From Acetobacter syzygii (lineage in GTDB: Bacteria; Pseudomonadota; Alphaproteobacteria; Acetobacterales; Acetobacteraceae), in contig NZ_BAMZ01000014.1 of assembly GCF_000964225.1 (NCBI RefSeq), positions 62,001 to 126,000 on the forward strand: a stretch of 64,000 nucleotides of DNA, in the 5' to 3' direction. Of this stretch, positions 8,953 to 17,208 are shown one piece after another. The position numbers and the translations under genes are program-made. Under the pieces are notes generated by a model. That model did not search any database. It saw only the letters and a list, made by a program, of their open reading frames with translations, and was not told the origin of the DNA. Every line of letters begins with the position of its first letter. The stretch's first letter is position 1.

Positions 8953-9938
8953 GTTATGGCATCACCCAGAAGGCCCACGGCCAATGCATAAAAATCTGAC
9001 GGGTTGTACCGTCGGATCACGTTAAAATTATGGTAAACAATAAAAGCCTCGCCCCCCGCCCCATCAGGGCGGATAACAGCGCCTTCGCTGACCGATGCAT
9101 CAAAGTTTCCAGCCCGTGGCCTTACTCCCTGCTGCTGCCACCATGCAATGGGCCTGATCTGGCTCCGACCAAGCTGGGATTGTGCAAATGTGTCGGGTAG
9201 CAGAACACCCTCCCCCCACGGCTGCCCGGCCTGCCAGCCACATTGAGCAAGGTAGTTGGCAATGGATGCAAAAACATCCCCTTCATTCCGCCAGATGTCC
9301 GCCCGCCCACCAGCCGGGTAACTGGCTGCATAGCGCAGGTACGCACTTGGCATAAACTGTGGTTGTCCCATAGCTCCGGCGTAACTGCCCAGCATGGTTG
9401 CAGGCGCCACACCAGCCCGCTCCACCACATGGAACGCCTTAAGCAGCTCCGAACGAAAAAAACTTGCCCGGCGACCATCATAGGCAAGAGTTGCCAGAGC
9501 ATCGATAACCGAAAAAGTACCCATACGGGTGCCATATGCTGATTCCAGCCCCCATATGCCTGCCATGGCGCCTCGGCTCACACCATACAGGCTGCTCATC
9601 TGCCCTAGTAGCGCATCGCGCTGCTGCACGGCAGAAAGCCCGTCATTCATTTTTTTTTCGGTAAGAACCCGGTCTTTATACTGCGCCCATGTCAGGGTAA
9701 ATTCGGGCTGATGCCTGTCCGCCTGCAGCACCTTGGCATTAGGCTGGGAGGTCTGTGCCAACGCCTGAGCAATAATGGAGGCCGATACGCCCTGTGCAAG
9801 AGCCTCCCGCCTTACCCCGGCTAAAAAAGTGGCATAGCTCTTGGAGGCTGCTGGTGTTGCATGGTGCTCTTTACGCGCATAAGCGGGCGCAGTTACGAGC
9901 AGCGCGCCCCCTCCAAGCAATAGTTTTCTACGTAACAT
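8949..9938 (-). CDS. mltB: Lytic murein transglycosylase, MltB family
   Basis: Start chosen at ATG 9938 (MLRRKLLLGGGALLV), because a GGAG lies about nine bases upstream and this exposes a Tat-like or Sec signal peptide; the frame extends open to 9995. The mature protein has SLT-family features: GIWGLESAYGTRMG with the catalytic Glu, then GAMGQPQFMPSAYLRYA, as in MltB. It cleaves the MurNAc-GlcNAc bond with 1,6-anhydro formation. No lipobox Cys follows the signal, so it is probably periplasmic and soluble. It is the first gene of the long minus-strand operon. Confidence 0.9.
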   Translation of the reverse strand: MLRRKLLLGGGALLVTAPAYARKEHHATPAASKSYATFLAGVRREALAQGVSASIIAQALAQTSQPNAKVLQADRHQPEFTLTWAQYKDRVLTEKKMNDGLSAVQQRDALLGQMSSLYGVSRGAMAGIWGLESAYGTRMGTFSVIDALATLAYDGRRASFFRSELLKAFHVVERAGVAPATMLGSYAGAMGQPQFMPSAYLRYAASYPAGGRADIWRNEGDVFASIANYLAQCGWQAGQPWGEGVLLPDTFAQSQLGRSQIRPIAWWQQQGVRPRAGNFDASVSEGAVIRPDGAGGEAFIVYHNFNVIRRYNPSDFYALAVGLLGDAIT

Positions 9939-10170
9939 AATGCACGCTCCGCTGTGCAGGCGACATGGAAGAGCTACAGTATCTTGCTTTTGCACATCTG
10001 TCAGTCTGTGTTGCGCTCTTTAATCCATAACACAGTTCGGCTACCCCTTGGAGCAACCTTATCAAGCAAAGCGCTCCCAACGCTTGACAGCCGCCACGTA
10101 AAAGAGCCTGTTGCAGCACCACCTGATACGTAAACCCAACACACTTCCGTATTGGAGACCAAGCTCCGTT

Positions 10171-10737
10171 GTGCTTGACCATTTTTTGGAACTTACAGCC
10201 ACCCAGCCTCTTCTGCAGGTGCTGATTGTTATTCTAGCAACCTTTGTACTCGAAGATGCGGCAACCGTTATTACCGCCATTCAGGTTCATTTAAACACAA
10301 TTAGCATACCAGTTGCCCTGATTGCTTTGTACATAGGCATTGTTGTGGGGGATGTGGGGCTTTACGGCATGGGCGCTCTGGCGGCCAGATGGCCGGTAGC
10401 ACAACGCTGGATTAAAGTTCCTTCTGCACAGACGCAACAGGCATGGCTGAGTAAAAACCTATTCCTCGTTGTTTTTGTCAGCCGCTTTATTCCTGGCACG
10501 CGCTTGCCCCTTTATACGGCTTGCGGGTTTTTTCGGGCGGGGCTTGCTGTTTTTACGACAGCAACCTTTTGCGCTACCCTTATCTGGACCACAGCTCTCT
10601 TCCTGCTCTCGCTCCGTATTGGCGGAATATTACTGACCCACCTTGGCGCATGGCGCTGGGTTGGCATTGCAGGTTTTGTTGCTGTTATCATTCTTATGGG
10701 GCGGCTTGTTGCGCGCACCCAAAAAAACAAGATGTAA
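10171..10737 (+). CDS. DedA-family membrane protein (VTT domain)
   Basis: This is a predicted polytopic inner-membrane protein of 188 residues from GTG 10171. That start has GGAGA 12 bases before it; the frame also opens at TTG 10111 without an evident ribosome site. DedA hallmarks are an acidic FVLEDAATVITA early and a re-entrant FVSRFIPGTRLPLYTACGFF with the conserved Arg residues. DedA/VTT proteins include flippases for undecaprenyl phosphate or phospholipids and other proton-driven transporters. It ends two bases before the ATP-grasp gene, so the two are probably coupled. A GlyPro-rich periplasmic domain is lacking. Confidence 0.85.
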   Translation: MLDHFLELTATQPLLQVLIVILATFVLEDAATVITAIQVHLNTISIPVALIALYIGIVVGDVGLYGMGALAARWPVAQRWIKVPSAQTQQAWLSKNLFLVVFVSRFIPGTRLPLYTACGFFRAGLAVFTTATFCATLIWTTALFLLSLRIGGILLTHLGAWRWVGIAGFVAVIILMGRLVARTQKNKM

Positions 10738-10739
10738 TC

Positions 10740-11813
10740 ATGCCTTCCACCTCCACGCACAACAAACAACCCAATCCATTATCCTTGTTCGAATTCTGGC
10801 CGCGCTGGCTGTTTTACACCCCTGTCGTGGCATACTGGATTTTGCTGGGGCTACGCTACCGGGACGTAACGCTACCAACGGCTGCCAACCCTCGCATAAC
10901 AACCGGTGGTCTGTGCGGGGAAAAGAAAAGCGACCTGCTGAATATGGCAGGCCCTTACGCAAAACAGTGGATTGCCCCCTACGCGACATTTACAACCGGC
11001 TCGAATGACCTGGAGCTCGCCTTGCAGGCCATGCACTCCAAAGGTTTAGTATTCCCTGTTGTTGTAAAACCGGACATCGGCTGCAATGGGACCGGCGTTA
11101 AACTGGTGCACTCACACTCTGCACTAGCGGATGTTTGCGCTACCTTCCCCCGCAATATTGATCTTGTTGTGCAAAAACTTATCACATGGCCGCATGAAGC
11201 CGGGATATTCTATATCCGCCAGCCGGACGAACCTGCAGGACTGCTAACCTCCCTGACTTACAAAGACATACCATTCCTTATTGGTAATGGCCGGGATACA
11301 GTTCTGGACTTACTCAAAAAAGATGCACGTACCAGCAAGGTGCTCCACATTTATACCCCCCGCCTGCAACATTGCCTGCACACCATTCCCGCACAGGGTA
11401 AAAAACTGGACCTGGTCTTTGCTGGCAATCATTGTAAAGGGGCTGTTTTTCGTAATGGCACACCAGATATTACGCCAGAATTAACGCGCCAGATCGACCT
11501 GATCATGCAGGATATTCCTGATTTTTACTTTGGCCGCATTGATCTCAAATTCCATTCCACGGAGGATCTGGCGCGCGGTGAGAACTTTGAGATTATAGAA
11601 ATCAATGGCGTTGGTGCAGAAGCCATCCATATCTGGGATTCCAGAACCACTCTGCGCGAAGCTTATGCTACCCAGTTCCACCATTACCGGGAAAGCTACC
11701 GGATCGGAGCAAAAAACAAAGCCGCAGGCTGGAAGCCTACAAACCTGTGGCACGGATTACGCTTATGGGGAGAGCAAAAAAAACTGCTGGCGTCCTACCC
11801 CCTTAATGACTGA
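10740..11813 (+). CDS. ATP-grasp enzyme of unknown substrate, coupled to DedA gene
   Basis: The protein has 357 residues from ATG 10740, two bases after the dedA stop. An N-terminal segment, FWPRWLFYTPVVAYWILL (19-36), is hydrophobic and may associate with the membrane. An ATP-grasp core follows: VFPVVVKPDIGCNGTGVK (104-121) matches the nucleotide-binding strand-loop with Lys110, and EIIEING (284-290) gives the Glu-x-Asn metal ligands. Fold relatives include D-Ala-D-Ala ligase and carboxylate-amine ligases, but no family substrate signature is visible. With DedA as partner, a lipid- or cell-wall-linked ligation is possible; this is inference. It overlaps the converging transporter gene by 11 bases at the 3' end. 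Confidence 0.75.
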   Translation: MPSTSTHNKQPNPLSLFEFWPRWLFYTPVVAYWILLGLRYRDVTLPTAANPRITTGGLCGEKKSDLLNMAGPYAKQWIAPYATFTTGSNDLELALQAMHSKGLVFPVVVKPDIGCNGTGVKLVHSHSALADVCATFPRNIDLVVQKLITWPHEAGIFYIRQPDEPAGLLTSLTYKDIPFLIGNGRDTVLDLLKKDARTSKVLHIYTPRLQHCLHTIPAQGKKLDLVFAGNHCKGAVFRNGTPDITPELTRQIDLIMQDIPDFYFGRIDLKFHSTEDLARGENFEIIEINGVGAEAIHIWDSRTTLREAYATQFHHYRESYRIGAKNKAAGWKPTNLWHGLRLWGEQKKLLASYPLND

Positions 11814-13347
11814 GAGACTGCGCCTCCACCGCGGCTCGCTGCTCCCGCCCCAAACGGGAATGACGATTACCGTAAAAACGGTAGCACCCCCAGCCACATA
11901 CTGTGTAGGCCGCCAATAATAACGCTGGTACGGGGTCTCCCCCCATCAGCGCCAAAACCATATCGCCACACAATGGGGCGACCATAAAACCGCAGAATAC
12001 CATACCCAGCAAAGGTACGTAGCCAATCCAGACCCCGCGGATAACAAACCCACCAAATGGCACAACAAAAGCACGCTTGTAAGCTGGTGCGGTATTACGC
12101 ATCCAGATCACGGTAAAACAGACAATCCCAAAAGCCGTAGCCGTGCCAAGGCTGACCAGATCGCCAATAATATCAATGGGCAGGACGGCAGTGGCCAACG
12201 CCACCACCACACCGAGCACAATACTACCGATCCATGGGGTATGGTAACGCTTGTGCAAACGGGAAAAAACGGGAAAGAGCAGGCCATCTTCCGCCATGGC
12301 AAAAAAGATTCGGCTTTGGGCATACAGTAGCCCCATTAACACCGAGCACAGCCCAATAACCGCACCAATTTTAACAAATAAGGCCAGCCATGGCTGGTGC
12401 ATGGCATTAACCGCCACGGCCAGCGGGTCCGCTACATCCAGCGTCTGCCACGGCACAACACCTATCAGCACCGCGGCAACCACCATATACACCACGGTGC
12501 AGATGACCAGAGACAGAACAATGCCAACCGGCACATCCCGTTTGGGATTTTTGGCTTCCGCCGCAGCGGTAGAAACCGCTTCAAAACCGACATAGGCAAA
12601 AAAGATAACCGAAGCCGCCCGAAAAATACCGGGCACTCCGTAACGAAACCCACCCTCATAAGGCGGAATAAACGGGGTCCAATACGCCGGGTGCAGTTCC
12701 CAAACACCCAGAGCCACAAAAATAGCCAGCACGCCCACCTTAAGGGCAACAATCAATGAGTTGATTTTAAAGGATTCTCGCACGCCAACAATCAGCAGGA
12801 TTGTTACAACCAGAATGGAAAAAGCCCCTAAAAGATCACACTGCCAATTCCCAACAATATGCCTGTTAGCGCCCTGATAAATCACGCCCAGAGTGGTGCT
12901 ATGCAAAGCTGCGGGCACATGCACACCCAAATCTTCCAGCAGACTGGCCGCATACCCTGAAAAACCGGCAGCCACCCCCGCGCACGAAATGCCGTATTCA
13001 AGCAAAAGCAGCCACCCCACAGCCCATGCCCACCCTTCACCCATGGAAACATAGGCATAAGTATAAGCTGACCCCGATACGGGCATAACAGACGCAAGCT
13101 CCGCATAGGAAAGCGCTGTAAACAGGCACGCAATACCCGCGACAATAAAGGAAAGCAGAATGGACGGACCAGCATAATCCGCCGCGGCCGTTCCCGTCAT
13201 AACATAAATGCCTGCACCAATGGTGGAGCCAACCCCCAACATGGTGAGCTGCAATGGGCCTAGCGTCTTTTTCAAACGCTGCTGGCCATTTTCCTTTTCA
13301 ATTCGGGCAAGTGTTTTGCGGCGCAGGGGGGTACGGGCGTGCTTCAT
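11803..13347 (-). CDS. APC-family amino-acid permease (cationic amino-acid transporter type)
   Basis: This integral membrane protein has about 514 residues and 12-14 hydrophobic segments. Start taken at ATG 13347 (MKHARTPLRRKT); an upstream TTG at 13371 is possible but would run into uppP. The first membrane helix holds GVGSTIGAGIYVMTG, the unwound substrate-binding motif of the APC superfamily. The YVGFEAVSTAAAEAKNPKRDVP stretch, split here as YVGFEAVSTAAAE and KNPKRDVP, is typical of the CAT/YfnA group. It probably takes up amino acids by proton symport; specificity is unknown. It is 13 bases downstream of uppP on the same strand. Confidence 0.88.
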   Translation of the reverse strand: MKHARTPLRRKTLARIEKENGQQRLKKTLGPLQLTMLGVGSTIGAGIYVMTGTAAADYAGPSILLSFIVAGIACLFTALSYAELASVMPVSGSAYTYAYVSMGEGWAWAVGWLLLLEYGISCAGVAAGFSGYAASLLEDLGVHVPAALHSTTLGVIYQGANRHIVGNWQCDLLGAFSILVVTILLIVGVRESFKINSLIVALKVGVLAIFVALGVWELHPAYWTPFIPPYEGGFRYGVPGIFRAASVIFFAYVGFEAVSTAAAEAKNPKRDVPVGIVLSLVICTVVYMVVAAVLIGVVPWQTLDVADPLAVAVNAMHQPWLALFVKIGAVIGLCSVLMGLLYAQSRIFFAMAEDGLLFPVFSRLHKRYHTPWIGSIVLGVVVALATAVLPIDIIGDLVSLGTATAFGIVCFTVIWMRNTAPAYKRAFVVPFGGFVIRGVWIGYVPLLGMVFCGFMVAPLCGDMVLALMGGDPVPALLLAAYTVCGWGCYRFYGNRHSRLGREQRAAVEAQSLSH

Positions 13348-13360
13348 TCCTCTCGACCAC

Positions 13361-14209
13361 TTATCCTGCAAAGTGGAACATCAGGAACGACGCTCCCCCC
13401 ACCACCATGCAGTACCATGCAAAAGGTGAAAGAGCCCAACTGTCATGCCTGCGAAAATAGCGCATAAGAAAAGCAGTGCTCGCCAGCGCCGTTACGCCGG
13501 ACACAACAGCCGCAAGCATGGCAATATGCATCTGCCCCGGATCAATTGGCGTGTGGCGCATTTTAAACGCTTCCCGCACGGTTGCGGCAATAATAACCGG
13601 CTGCGCCATAAGGAACGAAAAGCGGGCGGCTGCATCGTGGTGCAAACCACGTAATAACCCACCACAAATTGTAGCACCCGAACGCGACAGGCCGGGGAAA
13701 AATGCAAAGCACTGAAAAAATCCAATAAACAGCGCATCGCGCGAAGTCAGGCTTGCCAGATACCGAACATCCTGCCGGACCACAGAACCACGGAGTTTTT
13801 CAACCACCAGCAGCAGCACTCCATTCAAAAACAGGAAGAGCGCGGCAGAAGATGCTGAACCAAAAACACTCCGCAGCCAGTGTTCAAACAGACCGCCAAC
13901 AATAACGGCTGGCACCGTAGCAAGGCATATCAACCACAGGATATGCAGGCTCTCTAATTGAATACGTTGCCCAAACGACCCGAATGCCCCTTTGAACAGC
14001 GCCTGCCAGTCCTGCCAGAAAAAAAACAGCAGTGCGACTGATGTTCCCATATGCAACATGACCAGAAACGGCAAAAATGTCGGATCATGCAGATCGTAAG
14101 ACCAATGCAGCACAGCAGGCAGGACAACGGCGTGCCCAAGGCTGCTGACAGGAAAAAGTTCCGTAGCGCCCTGAAGCAGCGCCATGATAAGTGCCTGAAA
14201 AAGGGACAT
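13361..14209 (-). CDS. uppP: Undecaprenyl-diphosphatase
   Basis: The protein has 282 residues and about eight membrane segments, with the two BacA/UppP signatures: QGATELFPVSSLGH near residue 13 ((E/Q)xxxE motif) and FPGLSRSGAT (PGxSRSxxT motif). It dephosphorylates undecaprenyl pyrophosphate so that the carrier lipid can be reused for peptidoglycan and polysaccharide export. It is followed on the same strand by the amino-acid permease. Its 5' side is divergent from the mlaD-like gene. A DedA-type gene lies about 2.6 kb away, and some DedA proteins recycle the same lipid to the cytoplasm. Confidence 0.95.
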   Translation of the reverse strand: MSLFQALIMALLQGATELFPVSSLGHAVVLPAVLHWSYDLHDPTFLPFLVMLHMGTSVALLFFFWQDWQALFKGAFGSFGQRIQLESLHILWLICLATVPAVIVGGLFEHWLRSVFGSASSAALFLFLNGVLLLVVEKLRGSVVRQDVRYLASLTSRDALFIGFFQCFAFFPGLSRSGATICGGLLRGLHHDAAARFSFLMAQPVIIAATVREAFKMRHTPIDPGQMHIAMLAAVVSGVTALASTAFLMRYFRRHDSWALSPFAWYCMVVGGASFLMFHFAG

Positions 14210-14343
14210 GAACGTTTAGGGTTCCAAACTATCTGAAATCTTACTGCTGTCCTTGCACCATGCGCCTAAGTGCTGCAAGGATTTCATCCTCTTTGTAACT
14301 TTGCGCAAGCACACATTATTCCGATAAAGGACCGTAACGGACC

Positions 14344-14802
14344 ATGAGCAGACAAAACCACATAGGCGCGATTTTTTGCAGCACTCTGGTTCTGGCTGCC
14401 GCAACAGGGTTTGGTATTTACGCCACCAACACCCAAAAAACACCAGGCAAGACCTCTTACGAACTTTCCGCCCGCTTTGTCTCGGCTAATGGACTTTCCC
14501 GTGGTGCGGATGTGGATATTGCCGGCGTCAAGGTTGGACGCGTGGCTGCTATTACACTCGACCCTGAATCGCAAATGGCCATTGTCCGTTTTCGACTGGA
14601 TGGCGCACTCCACCTTCCTGCCGACAGCACATTAACAATCGGCAGCAGCACACTGTCGGGCGAGAATGCTTTGATGATCGAACCCGGGACCGCAACGGCC
14701 CACGCACAGGCCGGACAAATGCTAACGCACACGCAGGAACCATCGAGCCTTGAACAACAGGTGAGCAACTATATTTTTGGCGCAGGCAATCTGACAGAGT
14801 AA
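14344..14802 (+). CDS. mlaD: MlaD-domain protein (lipid-asymmetry substrate-binding type), stand-alone
   Basis: The protein has 152 residues: an N-terminal membrane anchor (about 8-27), then one MCE/MlaD domain recognised by SANGLSRGADVDIAGVKVGRVAAITLD (positions about 49-75, with the GxxVxxxGxxVGxV pattern), and a short C-terminal tail. MlaD forms the periplasmic hexamer of the MlaFEDB ABC system that moves phospholipid between membranes. No mlaE, mlaF, mlaC or mlaB gene is adjacent; the partners must be encoded elsewhere if the complex exists. An AAGGA lies 12 bases before the ATG. The next feature downstream is tRNA-Met. Confidence 0.82.
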   Translation: MSRQNHIGAIFCSTLVLAAATGFGIYATNTQKTPGKTSYELSARFVSANGLSRGADVDIAGVKVGRVAAITLDPESQMAIVRFRLDGALHLPADSTLTIGSSTLSGENALMIEPGTATAHAQAGQMLTHTQEPSSLEQQVSNYIFGAGNLTE

Positions 14803-14897
14803 GCCAATACCTTCCATCCAATCAGTTTTTTAAAAAAAATCTTCAAGATGGATTGACGCCTCCCTTGGGAACGGATACATAACCGCCACCAACCAAT

Positions 14898-14972
14898 GGC
14901 GGCGTAGCTCAGTGGTAGAGCAGGGGAATCATAATCCCTTGGTCGGAGGTTCAAATCCTTCCGCCGCTACCA
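14898..14972 (+). tRNA. tRNA-Met (CAT), elongator type
   Basis: This 75-base cloverleaf has a 7-bp acceptor stem (GGCGGCG with CGCCGCT, first pair G-T), discriminator A and an encoded CCA. D-arm AGCTCAGTGGTAGAGC, anticodon stem-loop GGGAATCATAATCCC with anticodon CAT, and T-arm GGAGGTTCAAATCC are all present. It lacks the three G-C pairs of initiator tRNA in the anticodon stem, so it is read as elongator Met. A lysidine-modified Ile-CAT tRNA is the alternative but less likely given the body. Confidence 0.93.
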
Positions 14973-15111
14973 AATTTCCTTAAAATACAAAACATATTTT
15001 CTCTTGGTTTTTCCAAGTAGGAAAATATTGTGCATTATATGCAGCAGCACCCCTGCTCCGCCCTACACCATAATCCATGGTTGCAGGACGAACGCAGGTT
15101 AACCGTTAATA

Positions 15112-15558
15112 TCAGCCTTCAGATAATTCTGGCTGTGGTTCTGTGGAAAGATCTTTGGGCTCGCTTGCGGCTGCTTCACCTTCAGGGGCGGGCTGCTCAT
15201 CTTCTTCATACTCAGCTGCGTTGGACGCTGCACGCTGCTGCCTGCTGGCCTGACGCTCTGCGCGTTCCTGCTGACTTTGCTGCGCTGCCTGCGCCATAGC
15301 GTTCAGAATACGAAAATAATGCTCGGCGTGCTGGAAGTAAGCCTCAGCCGCCACGCGGTCACCGCTGCCGGTTGCATCACGCCCAAGCTGAAGATATTTT
15401 TCAAAAAGCTGCTGCGCTGTGCCTCTGACCCGCACATCAGGGCCATGACTGTCAAAAACATGATTCCGGTTCATGGGAATCTGGCCATTCAACTGCCTGG
15501 ACGCTCCATTGCTCCCGTTGGAACGATGGTGTCTGGTACGCATCCGTTTTACATTCAT
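15112..15558 (-). CDS. DUF4167 domain protein
   Basis: The protein has 148 residues. The basic N-terminus is followed by the DUF4167 core, VRVRGTAQQLFEKYLQLGRDA...DRVAAEAYFQHAEHYFRIL (about 43-83), an alpha-helical, TPR-like unit. The C-terminal third is low-complexity and Gln-, Ala- and Glu-rich, probably disordered. The domain is widespread in alphaproteobacteria and commonly sits beside prmC and prfA, as here. Its job is unknown; the basic start and the ribosome-linked neighbours hint at an RNA or ribosome role, which is inference only. Confidence 0.85.
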   Translation of the reverse strand: MNVKRMRTRHHRSNGSNGASRQLNGQIPMNRNHVFDSHGPDVRVRGTAQQLFEKYLQLGRDATGSGDRVAAEAYFQHAEHYFRILNAMAQAAQQSQQERAERQASRQQRAASNAAEYEEDEQPAPEGEAAASEPKDLSTEPQPELSEG

Positions 15559-15660
15559 GGGTTTATCACAGTGCTTTCCTGTTCATGGCACTTTGCATGA
15601 AGAAACAGTCCGATACAAAAGGCATGTTCCTGAATGAAGGCCGAATTGTTTTTTCGGAAT

Positions 15661-15702
15661 GGGCTTTTGGCGGCAATGATTTTATTGCCGGAAGAAAAGC
15701 CC
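15661..15702. other. Long interrupted hairpin between prmC and the DUF4167 gene
   Basis: GGGCTTTT (15661-15668) pairs with AAAAGCCC (15695-15702), and inside it GGCAAT (15672-15677) pairs with ATTGCC (15684-15689) around a six-base loop, with a small internal bulge of 3 and 5 bases. A second smaller hairpin (CCGAA / TTCGG) is just to its left at about 15641-15656. No U tract follows on either strand. It lies in the 246-base gap that would be the leader of the DUF4167 transcript. It may be a leader structure or processing site. Confidence 0.6.
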
Positions 15703-15804
15703 TTACCGCTCATCCACCGTGGCAGATTTTATTTATCTGCATTCTGCCGCAGGACTGAGCCAGTAGATAATAACAACGCGCAACCACAAAGCCAAACGGT
15801 TTTT

Positions 15805-16707
15805 TTATATTCCAGCATTTAGTGCGTTCAAGCGCAGCACAACACCCCGTGGAATACCAGCCAGATCCGGCACAACCTGCACAATCTCCAACCCGTTCCG
15901 GGCTGCTATGGCACGTAATGCCGGTTCCTGATCGATGCCAATTTCAAAAATACCTATGCCGTGCCTGTTCAGCAGCAAAGGGAGCTGACAACATAGCTCC
16001 TTATAGGCATCCAGCCCATCCGCACCACCATCCAAAGCCTTTACCGGCTCGTGCGCCCTCACCTCTTCCATCAAACCATCCAGGTCAGCGGTGGGAATAT
16101 AGGGAGGATTGCTCAACACAACATCAAACCGTGCGCCAGTTCGCAGGGCATCGTTCCACCGACCGGCCATCATGAATGCGCGCTGCGCCATGTTGCAGCG
16201 CTGGGCATTACTGCGGGCCAGAGCCGCCGCCGCAGGATTAACATCCACCCCAATGCCCCATGCATTCCGGTATTCAGCCAAAGCCGCGAGCAGAATGCAG
16301 CCTGTTCCTGTTCCCATATCCAAAAAAGACAAAGCTGCATTGTGGTCTGGCAACTGGTCCAGCAAGGCAGAAATCAGCGTTTCAGTATCTCCCCTTGGCA
16401 CAAGAGACGCAGAAGAAACACCCAAATCCAGACTCCAGAAGCCTTTACTACCCGTAATATAGGCAAATGGTTCATGCTGCGCCCGACGCCCAACCCATGT
16501 TACAAATGGTTCAGTAGCAACAGAAGCCCTCGGAGACAGAGCGAGAAGCGCCTCTGGGGTTAATTGCAGGGCATATTGCAGCAACAGCCGCGCCTCCCGC
16601 CGGGGCCCCTCCACACCCGCATCGTGCAAAAGTGCCGTTCCATAGGCCAGCAGGTCCTGTATGGGCTGGTGGAGTGGGAGGTTTTCTGCTTTGCTTTGGT
16701 GTATCAT
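15805..16707 (-). CDS. prmC: Peptide chain release factor N5-glutamine methyltransferase
   Basis: The protein has 300 residues. An N-terminal helical domain binds the release factor. The Rossmann methyltransferase domain has LDMGTGTGCILLAAL (SAM loop) and SNPPYIP, the catalytic NPPY that recognises the glutamine amide. PrmC methylates the Gln of the GGQ motif in RF1 and RF2. The RF1 gene, prfA, is the next minus-strand gene upstream, as in most bacteria. Here a plus-strand secreted-protein gene is inserted between the two, which breaks the usual prfA-prmC operon. Confidence 0.94.
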   Translation of the reverse strand: MIHQSKAENLPLHQPIQDLLAYGTALLHDAGVEGPRREARLLLQYALQLTPEALLALSPRASVATEPFVTWVGRRAQHEPFAYITGSKGFWSLDLGVSSASLVPRGDTETLISALLDQLPDHNAALSFLDMGTGTGCILLAALAEYRNAWGIGVDVNPAAAALARSNAQRCNMAQRAFMMAGRWNDALRTGARFDVVLSNPPYIPTADLDGLMEEVRAHEPVKALDGGADGLDAYKELCCQLPLLLNRHGIGIFEIGIDQEPALRAIAARNGLEIVQVVPDLAGIPRGVVLRLNALNAGI

Positions 16708-16737
16708 CTTAACAAATCATCTGATCCGCAAACTCTC

Positions 16738-17208
16738 ATGCCTGCTTTACGCTCTTCATTCACTCTTCGGCTTTGTGCATTACTGGGCACTGTGTTCATG
16801 CTCACATGGTCTGCACACCCTGCTTTAGCCGGAGAATTTACGGTAACGGACGAAAAATCCGACATGGAAATTTCGGAAGTATCCCGCATTTATATGGATG
16901 GCAAACTGGCCTCTGTATTTAAACTTGATGACACGACAAGGCACAAAACAGTCCGCATTGTTACGCCACAAGGCCGGCTGGATCATATTTACACATTGTG
17001 CGGAGAAATCACCATCCGCACTACGGATGGCCGAGTGGAAACGCACGAGGTCAGCAGTAGTGGTATTTTGCATAACCCGGATGGCCACCACTTTGATGCA
17101 CTCGGTTCCGATGGGTTTAAAGACTTTTTCCTACTCGACCAACAGGCACCCGAAGCCTCCGAGCGTATTCCCGGTCGGGGCGAAGCCTGCTCCGCCCCAA
17201 TTAGTTAG
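16738..17208 (+). CDS. Secreted protein of unknown function
   Basis: The product has 156 residues from ATG 16738. A classical signal peptide ([22 protein letters not shown], split as [13 protein letters not shown] and TWSAHPALA) has an AxA-type cleavage site near residue 31. The mature part is predicted beta-rich, with one Cys pair candidate (LYTLCGE-like segment and EACSAPIS at the end). It matches no family I recognise. It is inserted between divergent prmC (30 bases away) and converging prfA, whose stop it overlaps by four bases. The position, splitting a normally contiguous prfA-prmC pair, suggests a lineage-specific insertion. Confidence 0.7.
   Translation: MPALRSSFTLRLCALLGTVFMLTWSAHPALAGEFTVTDEKSDMEISEVSRIYMDGKLASVFKLDDTTRHKTVRIVTPQGRLDHIYTLCGEITIRTTDGRVETHEVSSSGILHNPDGHHFDALGSDGFKDFFLLDQQAPEASERIPGRGEACSAPIS

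Noticed and set aside
15634-15822. A 62-codon plus-strand frame in the prmC / DUF4167 gap
   Set aside because: It covers the hairpin, overlaps the prmC 3' end, has no family resemblance and no clear ribosome site. The DNA is better explained as non-coding.
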